Shown one piece after another: positions 9,069 to 18,081 of a stretch of DNA of 64,000 bases. The stretch lies in contig CAZZFT010000009.1 of NCBI GenBank assembly GCA_964653555.1, forward strand, positions 9,939 to 73,938. Reading direction: 5' to 3'. The notes beneath the pieces are model-generated. The model saw only the letters and a program-made list of their open reading frames with translations. It was not told the DNA's origin and searched no databases. The stretch comes from JAHEJV01 sp964653555 (GTDB lineage Bacteria > Myxococcota_A > UBA9160 > SMWR01). Positions within the stretch are counted from its first letter, which is position 1. Each line of letters begins with the position of its first letter. Made by a program: the position numbers and the translations under genes.

Positions 9069-10832
9069 TCAGACGTCGAGCGCCCGGTGCTGGTAGAGCT
9101 CTCCATCGCGGAAGCCGAGCCTGCGGTAGTAGGGGCGCGTTCCGACGGCCGAGATCACGGCGAGTCGCGCGAAGCCGGCCTCGGCGGCGAGCCGCGCCGC
9201 CTCCGCCACCAGCGCGCGTCCGAGACCGGCGTGCTGGGCGGCCGATTCGGCGCGCTCGCCCAGTGGCAGCGACGCGCCGTACACGTGCACCTCGCGGATC
9301 AGGGCGCAGCCCTCGATCTCGGGCACGGGCGCCGTGCCGCGGGGCAGAGCGAGGCGGAGGAAGGCGGCCAGGCGGTCGTCGCGGGTGACCCACTCGAGGA
9401 AGCGCTCGCCGCCGATCGACGTCGCGTAGGCCGTCTCGCGCAGGTACAGGCCGCCGGCGCCGCCCGCTCCGGCGCGGATCTCGCGACTGCGAATCTCGCG
9501 CGCGACGCCGCCGCGCCCGGCGAGCGCGCGCTCGGCCACCTCGCGCAGGTTGGCAGTGTGCGTGCCGGCGGCGACGTCGCGGGCCGAGAAGTCGCGGATC
9601 ACGCGCGTGAGGCGACACCAGCGCGGTGTCGCCTCGATGCAGTCGGCGAGCAGCGCGACCAGGGTGGCGTCGTCGTAGGGGAGCCAGGCGCCGCGCGCAT
9701 GGTAGGCGGCGAGCTCGGCGCTCTCGACCAGCAGACAGGGATAGAGCTTCAGCTCGTCCGGGCGGAAGTCGGGATCGTCGAACAGGCGGCAGTAGTCGCG
9801 GGCGTCCCGCTCGGGATCGGCGCCGAGCAGGTTCGGCATCCAGTGCGCGTGCAGCTTGAAGCCCGCAGCGCGAAGCCTTCGGAAGGCCCGCCTCGTGGTC
9901 GCGACGTCGTGGCCGCGGCGGTTCGCGGCGAGCACCGCATCGTCCAGGCTCTGGACGCCGAGCTGGATCTTCGTGGCGCCCAGCCGGCGGAGGCGGCGGA
10001 TCTCGTCGTCGTCGATGCCGTCGGGGCGGGTCTCCAGGGCGAGCCCGACGCAGCGCGCTCTCGCCGTCTCGTTGCGCCGTTGGACGGCGGCGAGCGCCTG
10101 CCAGCTCGAAGCCTCGCTCGAGTCGAGCAACGAGCCCGCGTGCTGCGCGGCGAGATGTCGGGCCACCACCCGGTTGTACGCTCCTGACCCCAACGATCGC
10201 CCCTTCGGCGCCGCGAGCTCCCGGTAGCGCGCTGGCGCGGTTCCCGCCTCGTCGCGGCCGTCCACGCCGGCACCGAAGTCGTTCATCGCCTCCAGACAGC
10301 GCCGGACGAACCACACCTGGTAGGTCTCGGGATAGTGCGACCAGGTTCCGCCGAGCACGATCAGCTCGACCTTGTCGGTGGGGTGCCCCATGCTCCGGTA
10401 GGCGGCGAGGCGGCTCCAGGTCTGGAGATAGGGGTCGAAGCGGTTGTCCTCGGCCCGTTGCGCACCCGGCTCGTCGGCGAGGTAGCTCTTGGGCATGCGC
10501 ACGTCGTTGGGACAGAAGATGCACGTCCCCGGACACGGAAAGGGCTTGGTCAGGACGGTCACCGGAGTGACACCGGAGAGCGTGCGCACCGGTCGCAGCC
10601 GCAGCCGACGCACGAACTCGTCCTCGGACAGCGCGCCGCCGAAGGCGCGAAAGCCGGCGATGATCTCGCTCTTCGAGTACAGACCGCCCCGCTTCGGATG
10701 GCGCTTCACGATGCGATCGAGCGCGGGCGCATCGAGCTCGGGGATCCGCGCGATCTCGGCGATGATCGCACTCAGCTCCGCGCGGTGCGGAGCGGGATCG
10801 AAGTCGGCGCGGGGCCTTCGCAGGGGCTGCAT
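9069..10832 (-). CDS. elp3: Elp3-like tRNA uridine-34 radical SAM/acetyltransferase
   Basis: This is a 587-residue full-length Elp3. Order: N-terminal tRNA-binding helices, a radical SAM domain with the cluster motif CPGTCIFC (Cys100, Cys104, Cys107) followed by NDVRMPKSYL, and a C-terminal GNAT acetyltransferase domain (about 470-587) with IREVHVYG and the acetyl-CoA-binding VISAVGTRPYYRRLGF. Elp3 makes the 5-carboxymethyl precursor on U34 of tRNA from SAM and acetyl-CoA. The block after the Cys motif resembles the Dehalococcoides-type enzyme. Bacterial Elp3 is uncommon. It is divergent from a Trm9-like methyltransferase with only 30 bp between the start codons, suggesting a shared promoter region. 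Confidence 0.92.
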   Translation of the reverse strand: MQPLRRPRADFDPAPHRAELSAIIAEIARIPELDAPALDRIVKRHPKRGGLYSKSEIIAGFRAFGGALSEDEFVRRLRLRPVRTLSGVTPVTVLTKPFPCPGTCIFCPNDVRMPKSYLADEPGAQRAEDNRFDPYLQTWSRLAAYRSMGHPTDKVELIVLGGTWSHYPETYQVWFVRRCLEAMNDFGAGVDGRDEAGTAPARYRELAAPKGRSLGSGAYNRVVARHLAAQHAGSLLDSSEASSWQALAAVQRRNETARARCVGLALETRPDGIDDDEIRRLRRLGATKIQLGVQSLDDAVLAANRRGHDVATTRRAFRRLRAAGFKLHAHWMPNLLGADPERDARDYCRLFDDPDFRPDELKLYPCLLVESAELAAYHARGAWLPYDDATLVALLADCIEATPRWCRLTRVIRDFSARDVAAGTHTANLREVAERALAGRGGVAREIRSREIRAGAGGAGGLYLRETAYATSIGGERFLEWVTRDDRLAAFLRLALPRGTAPVPEIEGCALIREVHVYGASLPLGERAESAAQHAGLGRALVAEAARLAAEAGFARLAVISAVGTRPYYRRLGFRDGELYQHRALDV

Positions 10833-10862
10833 CGGCGCTCTCGAGCGGGCACCAGCATAGCG

Positions 10863-11612
10863 ATGAACGACGCGACGGTACGCGCGCTGGCCGAGATCAA
10901 TCGCACCTTCTACCGGGAGCGGGCGCGGGAGTTCAGCGCCGCGCGAGCGGCGCCCTGGCCGGGCTGGCAGGCCCTGGTGGCCCCGTTGCGCGAGCGCGCC
11001 GGAGCGGAGCCGCTGCGCGTGCTCGACGTCGGCTGCGGCAATGGCCGCTTCGCCCGCTTCCTCGCGAGCGCCCTGCCCGACCAAGCGCTCGCTCTCTGGG
11101 GCGTGGACGCCAGCGAGCCGCTGCTCGACGAGGCGCGCCGGGCGGGTCCGGAGGGCGCCCGCTGGCAGCCGGGCGACATCGTGGCCGAACCGGAGGCGCT
11201 GCCGGCGGGACCCTTCGACGCGATCGCCCTGCTCAACGTGATCCACGGCGTGCCGGGCCGCGCGCGGCGCCGCGACCTGCTGGCCGCCTGCGCCCGCCGC
11301 CTCGCGCCCGGCGGGCTGCTGGTCCTCACGACCTGGCGCTTCACCCGGGACGAGCGCGTGCGCGGACGGGTCCTTCCGTGGAATGCCTACAGTTCCCGGG
11401 CACCTGTGCCGATCGATTGCTCACAGCTGGAGCCCGGTGACCACCTGCTGCCCTGGGGCGACGGCGACCAGACGGTGCGTTACATCCATGCCTTCGACGA
11501 CAGCGAGATCGCGGCCTGCATCGAGACGCTTCCCCTCGCCCTGGAGCGCCGCTACACCGCCGACGGCCGCACGGGCGACCAGAACGAGTACTTCCTCCTG
11601 CGCGCCCCGTGA
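10863..11612 (+). CDS. SAM-dependent methyltransferase, Trm9/ALKBH8-like
   Basis: This is a 249-residue class I methyltransferase. Motif I is VLDVGCGNGRFARFL, the acidic motif II is ALWGVDAS, and a later block LLNVIHGVPGRARRR matches the NVIHH-type motif of Trm9-like enzymes. The late LLPWGDGDQTVRYIHAFDD resembles the PW...RYYHLF ending of eukaryotic Trm9, which methylates the carboxymethyl group on U34 made by Elp3. Together with the head-to-head elp3, a tRNA cm5U to mcm5U methylase role is a strong inference. No Trm112 partner is in the window. The start at 10863 is the first ATG, and the TrmH-like gene follows 16 bp after its stop. Confidence 0.75.
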   Translation: MNDATVRALAEINRTFYRERAREFSAARAAPWPGWQALVAPLRERAGAEPLRVLDVGCGNGRFARFLASALPDQALALWGVDASEPLLDEARRAGPEGARWQPGDIVAEPEALPAGPFDAIALLNVIHGVPGRARRRDLLAACARRLAPGGLLVLTTWRFTRDERVRGRVLPWNAYSSRAPVPIDCSQLEPGDHLLPWGDGDQTVRYIHAFDDSEIAACIETLPLALERRYTADGRTGDQNEYFLLRAP

Positions 11613-11628
11613 CCCTTCCGAGGCCCGG

Positions 11629-12366
11629 ATGACCCGAGACGGCTCCGCCGAGGCGGTCCGCCAGCGCGTGATCGGAGTCGCCGCGATCGGGCGCGCGCTC
11701 GACGCGGGCGATCCGGTGCAGTGCCTGGTGGTACCCGAGGGCCCGATGGCGCCGGAGCTGTCCCGGCTGTGCGAGCGGGCGGAAGCGGCGGGCGTCGAGG
11801 TCGTGCGCGGCGGCGAGCGGCGCCGCGTCCGACTCGCCGGCGGCGCCGAGGCCGTCGCCCTCGTCGGTCCGCCCCGCGACGTCGACCTCGACACCGTGAT
11901 GGCGCGGGGCGGGGCCGTGTGGCTGCTGGTCGGCGCCGCCTACCCGGGGAACGTGGGCGCCGCGATCCGCACCACCGAGGTGAGCGGAGCCGACGGCGTC
12001 TACATCGACAACGCCTTCGACCACGCGCAGCGCCGCGAGGCGCGCCGCGCGTCGATGCGCGCCGACCGCTTCCTACCCGTCGCCTGGGAGCGCGCCGGCG
12101 CGGTGATCGGCGCGGCGCGCCGCGCCGGGAAGACCGTGATCGGAATCGAGGACAGCGGCACGGCGCCGCCCTGGCGGACGGCGCTCGCGGGCCCGGTGCT
12201 GCTGATCGCCGGCGCCGAAGCCGACGGAGTACCGGCGGCCCTGCTGCGCCGCTGCGACGCGGTGACGCGCATCCCGATGGCGGGGTTCGTCGCGTCCTAC
12301 AACCTGCAGGCCGCGGTGGCGATCGTCGCCGCCGAACGGCTGCGCCAGCGGGAGGATCGGCGATGA
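11629..12366 (+). CDS. SpoU/TrmH-family RNA 2'-O-methyltransferase
   Basis: This is a 245-residue protein with a SPOUT knot at residues about 95-240. Motif 1 is AAYPGNVGAAIRTTEVSGAD, motif 2 includes LLIAGAEADGVP, and motif 3 is RIPMAGFVASYNLQAAVAIV, where the family usually has SLNVSVA. The N-terminal about 90 residues are a small substrate-binding domain. It likely methylates a ribose in tRNA or rRNA; the exact site is unknown. It sits in an apparent operon between the Trm9-like gene and a DUF4328-like gene, and its TGA overlaps the next ATG (ATGA). Having three RNA modifiers together suggests a dedicated locus. Confidence 0.85.
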   Translation: MTRDGSAEAVRQRVIGVAAIGRALDAGDPVQCLVVPEGPMAPELSRLCERAEAAGVEVVRGGERRRVRLAGGAEAVALVGPPRDVDLDTVMARGGAVWLLVGAAYPGNVGAAIRTTEVSGADGVYIDNAFDHAQRREARRASMRADRFLPVAWERAGAVIGAARRAGKTVIGIEDSGTAPPWRTALAGPVLLIAGAEADGVPAALLRRCDAVTRIPMAGFVASYNLQAAVAIVAAERLRQREDRR

Positions 12367-13103
12367 TGAGCATCACCCGGGATCGCTTCGGCCTGCTTCC
12401 GATCTATCTGTCCACCCGCCAGACGGCCCAGCGCGTCGGCGCCGTGTTCGTGCTCGCCGCCGCGGTGAGCTGGATCGCCGCCGGCTACGACCTGGGCGAG
12501 GTGCGCACGCTCTCCGCCATCCAGGCCGGCTCCTCGCTCGACGCCGCTCAGCGCGTCGCCCACGCCCGCGCCGGGTCGCTGCTCACGGCGGCCCAGCTCC
12601 TGTGCGCCGGGCTGGCGTGCGCCGCCTTCGTGCCCTGGCTGTACCGGGCGCGCTGCAACCTGCGCGCCCTGGGCGTGCGGCGGCTGCGCTTCCGACGGGA
12701 GTGGGCCTACCTGGGCTTCTTGATCCCGCTGCTCAACACCTACCGTCCGTATCAGGTGATGAGCGAGGTGTGGCGCGGGAGCGACCCGGACAGCAGCGAC
12801 CCGATCGCGTGGCTGCGCATGCGTGCCCCGCTGCTGGTGGTCGCCTGGTGGGTTCTCTTGCTGGCGTGGGTGGCGATGGAGCTGCTCGCGGCGCTGATCC
12901 TCGAGCTGGCGACGGGCCTGCCGCGGATCCAGCTGGCCCACGCCATGCACCTCGTCGCCGACGTGTGCGCGGCGACGAGCGCCAGCCTCGGCTACTTCGT
13001 GGTGACGAGCGTCTCCCGGGCCCAGGACGAGAAGTGGCGCGCGACGGGCGGCGCGACCGACGAGCGGGCGCTGCCGCTGGAGCGCGGTCCGGTGACCGCG
13101 TAG
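12363..13103 (+). CDS. DUF4328-like integral membrane protein
   Basis: This is a 246-residue protein with about four to five membrane helices. The block LYRARCNLRALGVRRL followed by FLIPLLNTYRPYQVMSEVWR is the pattern of DUF4328 proteins, whose function is unknown. The start is the ATG of the ATGA overlap with the TrmH-like gene, so it is translated with it. Nothing in it points to RNA modification, so its co-location may be incidental. Confidence 0.75.
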   Translation: MMSITRDRFGLLPIYLSTRQTAQRVGAVFVLAAAVSWIAAGYDLGEVRTLSAIQAGSSLDAAQRVAHARAGSLLTAAQLLCAGLACAAFVPWLYRARCNLRALGVRRLRFRREWAYLGFLIPLLNTYRPYQVMSEVWRGSDPDSSDPIAWLRMRAPLLVVAWWVLLLAWVAMELLAALILELATGLPRIQLAHAMHLVADVCAATSASLGYFVVTSVSRAQDEKWRATGGATDERALPLERGPVTA

Positions 13104-13108
13104 TCGCG

Positions 13109-14377
13109 TCACTCGCGCGCCGCCACCGGCTCGGGCGGCGACGTGCCCGCGAGCACCACCGCGGCCACCAGCGCGACCGCCACCAGCACCCCGAGGCCGA
13201 AGGGGTAGCCGCCTCGGATCGCGTACAGCGCGCCGAGGGCGAGCGGTCCCAGGCCGCTCGCCGTCTGCGTGACCATCTGGAGCAGGCCGAGCACCGCTCC
13301 GAAGGAGCGCACGCCGAACAGGTCCGCCACGAACAGCGGCTGCAGCATGAACAGGTTGCCGATCGTGAAGCCGAAGCACGCCGAGGCGATGAACAGCACC
13401 CCCGCGGACTCGGCGAGCGCGAAGGTGGACACCGCTCCGGCCTGGAGCACGATCAGTGCCACGCCCAGCCTCCGCTGATCGACGCGATCGGCGAAGCGTC
13501 CCACCACCAGCCGCGCCACGATGCTGCCCCCGGCCGTGGTGGAGAGGGCGAGCGCGGCGAGCTGCGGATCCATGTGGGCGCGCAGGATCGAGATCTGGTG
13601 CATCGCCGTCGCCACCTGACAGAACAGGATCCCGCCGAATCCGCCCACCAGGCGCCAGAAGGTCGCCGTACGCAGCGCCTCGCGCTGGGTCCAGACGCGG
13701 CCGAGCGGCGCGGACGGGCGCCGGGGGTCGGGGGGCGCGCCGCCGTCCGGGAACAGGCCGAGCGGGCGCGGGTCGTCGCGCAGGACCCAGGCCGTCACCG
13801 GCAGGACGATCGCAACGACGAGCAGCGCCAGGAGCTGCGTCGCCCGGGCGAGTCCCTGCTCGTGGACGATCCGGCTGACCAGCGGAACCAGGACGACGCC
13901 GCCCACCGAGACGCCGGTCTGGGCGATGCTCATCGCCTGGGCCCGCCGCGTCTCGAACCAGCGCGTGATGATCGCGGCGGCCGGGATCGCCCCGGCCATC
14001 GCGAAGCCGACCGCGAGCAGCGGGTAGACGGCCCACAGCTGCCACGGCTGCGAAACCCGCCCGACACCGATCAGCGCACCCGCCATCACCAGCGAGCCGG
14101 CCGCGATCCAGATCCGGGGTCCTGTGCGGTCGACGGCGCGCCCCACCCACGGCCCCACCAGCCCCGTCGTGACGAAGTAGAGCGTCGTCGCGAAGGAGAC
14201 CTGGGTGCGAGGCCAGCCGCGCTCGCTGCACAGCGCGTCGAGGAACACGGCCATCGCGTAGAAGCCGATGCCGACGACGATGAAGGCGTTGAGCGACGCT
14301 CCGAGCGCCAGGATCCAGCCGTAATAGTGGCCGGGGGCGAGGCGCTGGAGCGGCGGGCGACCTGCGAAGGGGGGCAA
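13109..14377 (-). CDS. MFS transporter (monocarboxylate/oxalate-formate antiporter type)
   Basis: This is a 12-helix major facilitator. The N-terminal helix follows the YYGWILALGASLNAF pattern seen in oxalate:formate and monocarboxylate transporters. The loop 2-3 motif is VGRAVDRTGPRIWI, and its repeat in the second half is VGRFADRVDQRRLG. It probably moves a small organic acid across the inner membrane. The start is uncertain: I prefer TTG 14377 because the in-frame extension up to 14467 (also open) looks unlike protein. It is convergent with the DUF4328-like gene, 5 bp apart. Confidence 0.8.
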   Translation of the reverse strand: MPPFAGRPPLQRLAPGHYYGWILALGASLNAFIVVGIGFYAMAVFLDALCSERGWPRTQVSFATTLYFVTTGLVGPWVGRAVDRTGPRIWIAAGSLVMAGALIGVGRVSQPWQLWAVYPLLAVGFAMAGAIPAAAIITRWFETRRAQAMSIAQTGVSVGGVVLVPLVSRIVHEQGLARATQLLALLVVAIVLPVTAWVLRDDPRPLGLFPDGGAPPDPRRPSAPLGRVWTQREALRTATFWRLVGGFGGILFCQVATAMHQISILRAHMDPQLAALALSTTAGGSIVARLVVGRFADRVDQRRLGVALIVLQAGAVSTFALAESAGVLFIASACFGFTIGNLFMLQPLFVADLFGVRSFGAVLGLLQMVTQTASGLGPLALGALYAIRGGYPFGLGVLVAVALVAAVVLAGTSPPEPVAARE

Positions 14378-14535
14378 ACGGGATCTCGGGTGCGCGCGGT
14401 GCGCGGACGCTAGCCCGCAATCCGCCGCCGGGCGCCCGCGACGGCCCGGCGGGCCCACCGGCAACATGGCGTCGCAGCAGCCCGTCCCGCTTTTCTCAAC
14501 CGACGCGCGCGCCCGTCCGATGAAGATCGGGAATC

Positions 14536-17148
14536 ATGCCGTCCTCGCGCACCGTCGCCGCCCTGCTCGCGCTCGCACCGTGCGTGCTGATCGCGGCGGG
14601 CGTGGCTGCCGACCCGCCGGCGGATCCGGCGCCGGGTGCCCTGAGCATCGAGCAGGCCGCGGACTGGATCGAGTCGGACGCGCGGAGCGCGGACGCACCC
14701 GCGCCCGCTGCGCCGGGCCGGGCCGGGCTACGCGCCGAGCGCGGCTGGCGATCGGGGCCCGACGGTGACTGGCGCCGGCGCGCCGAGGGCGTGGCCCGGC
14801 GCGTGTCGGCGCGCCTGCCGCCCTTCCTGAGCGACGGACTCGAGCAGCTCCAGCGCGGCGAGCTCACGCGGCACGCCCAGCGCATGCTGGCCCTGATCGG
14901 CGTGCTGCTGCTGCTGCTCGGCGCGCTCGCGCGCCGCTCGCGCGGACACGGCGCGATCGCGGTCCGCATCGATTATCCCGCCGGGCTGCGCGGCACCTTC
15001 TGCGTGCGTCTCCGGTCGCGCTCGGTCGGCGCCTCGCGGGCCGGGAAGGTCTCCTCGCCCAGCGACGCCGAGCGGGCGCGCCACGCCTCGGCGAGCGCGA
15101 CCCGCACGGCGCACTATGGCGTCTCCCGCGAGACGCTCTTCCTCGCCGTTCCCTGCCGGCGGCACTACGTCACCGTGGACGGCTACCTCCAGACCTCCGA
15201 GAGCGAGGACATCGTCGCCGCGCACGTCGCCGAGCAGCAGGTGGTGCCGAGCCGCGACGCCACGGTGCGCATCGCCTTCGACTTCGCGCCACACGCCTGC
15301 CCCGTCGAGGTGCGCGTCACCTGGGACCGGCGCGCGGTCGAGGAGGCGCGCATCGCCCGCTACGGCGCTCCCGGATCCCTGCGTTTCGCGCGCGGGCCGG
15401 TACAGTTCACCCTCGACCGGGGCGTCCACAAGCTGCTCGCCGGCCGCAACGACCGCGTGGCCGAGGCGACGGTGGAGGTCGACTCCTTCGAGCCGCGCGT
15501 GCTGGTAATCGATCTCGGCGAGCGCTCCCAGCTGCTGTTCTCGGGCTGCCCCCAGGCCGTCGAGCCCTATCTGAACGGCGACGTCGCCACCGCCGCGCGC
15601 GCCCTCGAGCGCGACGGACAGACCGAGACGGCGAACCTGCTGCTCGCGCGCTTCCACGAGGAGCACGGGCAGCGAGAGAGCGCGGCGCGCCACTACGAGC
15701 TGGCGGGCCGGCACGCCGCCGCCGCCGAGCACTACGAGACGCTGGGCCAGTACGCGCGCGCGGCGACCCTGTTCGAATCGATCGGCGAGGACGAACGCGC
15801 CGGCGCGATGTTCCGCTCGGCCGGTGAGCTGCTGCGCGCCGGCGAAGCCTACGTGCGCGCCGACGCCTTCGACAGCGCCATCGAGTGCTTCCGCCGCGCC
15901 GGCGACGTGACGCGCTGGATCGAAGCGCTCTCGAAGCACGGCGACCACCTCGGCGCCGCGGAGGTGGCGCTCGAGCGCGGTGATCGCGCCCAGGCGATCT
16001 CGTGCCTGAACCGCGTGTCCGTGTCGGCGGCCGAGTATCCCCGGGCCGTGCTGCACCTGGCCGAGGCCTACGAGCGGGAGGGCCACCGCGACCTCGCGAT
16101 CCGCAAGCTCGAGGAGATGATGGCGACGCGCCCCGAGGCGGAGGTGCCCAACGAGGCGCTCGACCGCCTGGCCAGCCTGTGCGAGGCCACGCGCGACTAC
16201 CAGCGCGCCCTCCAGCTCCTGGATCAGCTGCGCATGCGCGACGCCACCTGGCCGCACCTCGCCACCCGGGTCGAGGCGCTGCGCAAGGCGCGCAGCAGCC
16301 AGACTACGAACCCGGACAGCTCGCCGGTGGGCCACGTCGCCGAGGGCTTCGGCGAGGCCTTCCGCTACGAGATCGTCGAGGAGGTGGGCCGCGGCGGCAT
16401 GGGCGTCGTGTTTCGCGCGCGCGACCGGCGCCTCGGCCGCGAGGTGGCGCTGAAGCGGCTGCCCGACAACCTGCGCAATCACCCGAAGGCGATCGAGCTG
16501 TTCCTGCGCGAGGCGCGGGCCGCGGCCGCGCTCAACCACCCCAACATCGTCACGCTCTTCGACGCGGGACGGGAGGGCGACACCTTCTATCTCACGATGG
16601 AGCTGCTGCGCGGAAGCCCACTCCAGCGGATCCTGCGCGAGAAGGGACGACTCCCGGCGAGCGCCGTGGCGAAGATCGGCGGCCAGGTGGCGAACGGGCT
16701 CCAGTACGCCCACGAGCAGGGCATCGTCCACCGCGACGTGAAGACCGCCAACCTCTTCTTCACCGACAAGAAGGTCGTGAAGATCATGGACTTCGGTCTC
16801 GCGAAGATGGTGGAAGAGGTGCGGCGCAGCTCGACGGTGATCGGCGGCACGCCCTACTACATGGCCCCCGAGCAGAGCGCCGGCGAGCAGGTGGACCACC
16901 GCGCCGACCTCTACGCCCTCGGCGTCACCTTCTTCGAGCTGCTCACCGGCAGCGTTCCCTTCAAGGACGGCGACGTCGCCTTCCACCACCGGCACACGCC
17001 GGCGCCAGGTGTGCGCGACCTCGCGCCGGGAACGCCCGAGCCGCTGGCCGCCCTGGTGGCGGGCCTGCTCGCGAAGCGCCCCGCCGACCGCATCCGCTCC
17101 GCGGGCGAGGTGGTGCGCCGACTGGCCGAGATCGCGCGCACGCTGTAG
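14536..17148 (+). CDS. Membrane TPR protein with C-terminal Ser/Thr kinase domain
   Basis: This is an 870-residue protein. Order: a signal-like N-terminus (1-25), a short linker, a membrane helix at about 117-132, a beta-rich segment (150-330), TPR-like helical repeats (about 345-590), and a complete Hanks-type kinase at about 612-868. The kinase has a Gly-rich loop GRGGMGVVF, Lys640 in VALKRL, the HRDVKTAN catalytic loop near 732, DFG near 752 and an APE-type GTPYYMAPEQS. All catalytic residues are present, so it should be active in the cytoplasm. The kinase at the C-terminus after TPRs is the reverse of the common bacterial Pkn order. The substrate is unknown, and the gene stands alone. Confidence 0.85.
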   Translation: MPSSRTVAALLALAPCVLIAAGVAADPPADPAPGALSIEQAADWIESDARSADAPAPAAPGRAGLRAERGWRSGPDGDWRRRAEGVARRVSARLPPFLSDGLEQLQRGELTRHAQRMLALIGVLLLLLGALARRSRGHGAIAVRIDYPAGLRGTFCVRLRSRSVGASRAGKVSSPSDAERARHASASATRTAHYGVSRETLFLAVPCRRHYVTVDGYLQTSESEDIVAAHVAEQQVVPSRDATVRIAFDFAPHACPVEVRVTWDRRAVEEARIARYGAPGSLRFARGPVQFTLDRGVHKLLAGRNDRVAEATVEVDSFEPRVLVIDLGERSQLLFSGCPQAVEPYLNGDVATAARALERDGQTETANLLLARFHEEHGQRESAARHYELAGRHAAAAEHYETLGQYARAATLFESIGEDERAGAMFRSAGELLRAGEAYVRADAFDSAIECFRRAGDVTRWIEALSKHGDHLGAAEVALERGDRAQAISCLNRVSVSAAEYPRAVLHLAEAYEREGHRDLAIRKLEEMMATRPEAEVPNEALDRLASLCEATRDYQRALQLLDQLRMRDATWPHLATRVEALRKARSSQTTNPDSSPVGHVAEGFGEAFRYEIVEEVGRGGMGVVFRARDRRLGREVALKRLPDNLRNHPKAIELFLREARAAAALNHPNIVTLFDAGREGDTFYLTMELLRGSPLQRILREKGRLPASAVAKIGGQVANGLQYAHEQGIVHRDVKTANLFFTDKKVVKIMDFGLAKMVEEVRRSSTVIGGTPYYMAPEQSAGEQVDHRADLYALGVTFFELLTGSVPFKDGDVAFHHRHTPAPGVRDLAPGTPEPLAALVAGLLAKRPADRIRSAGEVVRRLAEIARTL

Positions 17149-17404
17149 GCGAGCGTTGCGAACTCGATCCCCCAGCCGAAGCCGCCAGTGACGCGCGCGA
17201 GGCTTTCGACGCAAACGTCAAGAGCGACTCGCCGCGTTCCACCGCGAAGGCCATCGGTCGGTCACGCTTCGGATGCGGGATGCATCGCAGATCGGCGCGT
17301 TCATGCCTTCGCTCCGGCGGGGGTCCTTCGGAACGAACTCCCCGCGCGGACGGGATCGCGGTCGCAGATCGGACGCGCCGAGAGTCCCGCGCAGGCGAGG
17401 ACTC

Positions 17405-17667
17405 GTGCGCGGAGGGGGGAGTCTACTGCGAACCCTGGTCCCGGTCGCCCGCCGACGTCTCACCGCGGAGCTCATCGACCTGCTGCTGCTATGCGGCACC
17501 TCCCTCGCCCGGGCCGACTGGGTGCCGAGCCTGGTCAGCAACGCCCTGGCGAACGAGTTTCGACCCGCCATCTCGGGCACGACCGTGGTCTGGCACCGGG
17601 GCGACGGCACCTACGCCCACGTCTTCGTCTGGGACGGGACGACCACGAGCCAGGTCAGCAACTCCAG
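17405..17667 (+). pseudogene. N-terminal fragment of an exported beta-propeller protein
   Basis: The frame shows a degraded signal peptide (LIDLLLLCGTSLARA) followed by about 50 residues containing ISGTTVVWHRGDGTYAHVFV, a TolB/propeller-like blade of the type seen in repeated surface proteins. It stops abruptly at 17667 where the GAGGATAGG repeat begins. No good ATG is present; a GTG at 17405 is the only in-frame candidate nearby. Bases 17149-17404 before it show nothing convincing. I read it as a gene cut by the repeat. Confidence 0.5.
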
Positions 17668-17702
17668 GAGGATAGGCAGTCTAAGCTCTGGATTCGCGCC
17701 AG
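17668..17702 (+). repeat. GAGGATAGG repeat, copy 1 (short, 35 bp)
   Basis: This is the short form of the dispersed element, from GAGGATAGGCAGT to CGCGCCAG. It differs from the consensus at one position (CAGTCTAAG instead of CAGTATAAG). It separates the beta-propeller fragment on the left from a crotonase fragment on the right. The short copy at 55598 has the same two ends. Confidence 0.9.
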
Positions 17703-18001
17703 CCGGACCGATCGACAACCTCGTTCTCGTGGAGCTCGCCAGCGACGGCACCACGGCGGACCAGATCGTCCGCGTAGGCCGCGAAATCGTCGCCGAAGTC
17801 GAAGCCGGCGCAGAAGCTCCGGCCCGCGCCGCGCAGCACGATCACGCGGACCCCGGGATCGCGGTTGGCGCGGATCACCGCGGCCTCGATCTCGTCCGGC
17901 ATCGGCGACACGATCGTGTTGAGCCGCTCGGGACGGTTGAGCGTGATGCTGGAGACCGGACCGTCGGTCGCGTACAGCAGGGTCTCGAATGCCTTTTCCA
18001 T
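17703..18001 (-). pseudogene. Enoyl-CoA hydratase, 3'-truncated
   Basis: From an ATG at 18001 the frame reads as a normal crotonase N-terminus: SSITLNRPERLNTIVSPM, then VIVLRGAGRSFCAGFDFGDD, which holds the first oxyanion-hole block. The similarity stops after about 95 of the expected 260-300 residues, shortly before repeat copy 1, and the frame ends inside the repeat. The CoA-binding GGG block and the rest of the active site are missing, so it cannot be a working hydratase. Its start and the divergent SDR start share the operator-like region at 18041. Confidence 0.8.
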
Positions 18002-18040
18002 GACTCTCTCCCTTCCTTTGTCTCGTTCGCTTGACGGAGT

Positions 18041-18061
18041 AAAGTGAATCTACTTCACTTT
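18041..18061. promoter_or_regulatory. Operator-like inverted repeat between divergent genes
   Basis: There are perfect 8-bp arms AAAGTGAA and TTCACTTT around a 5-bp spacer (TCTAC). A TTGACG that could be a -35 box ends 5 bp upstream. The site lies between the crotonase fragment (minus) and the SDR gene (plus), is strikingly AT-rich for this genome, and has the size of a TetR- or MarR-family operator. A binding regulator is inferred, not seen. Confidence 0.55.
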
Positions 18062-18081
18062 TCAAGAGCGACCAGCGCCGC

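Noticed and set aside
11721..13103. Long Arg-rich open frames overlapping the SpoU-type methylase and DUF4328-like genes
   Set aside because: Their composition is nearly all Arg, Pro, Gly and Ala, as expected from off-frame reading of GC-rich genes; the real genes have clear motifs and coupled starts.
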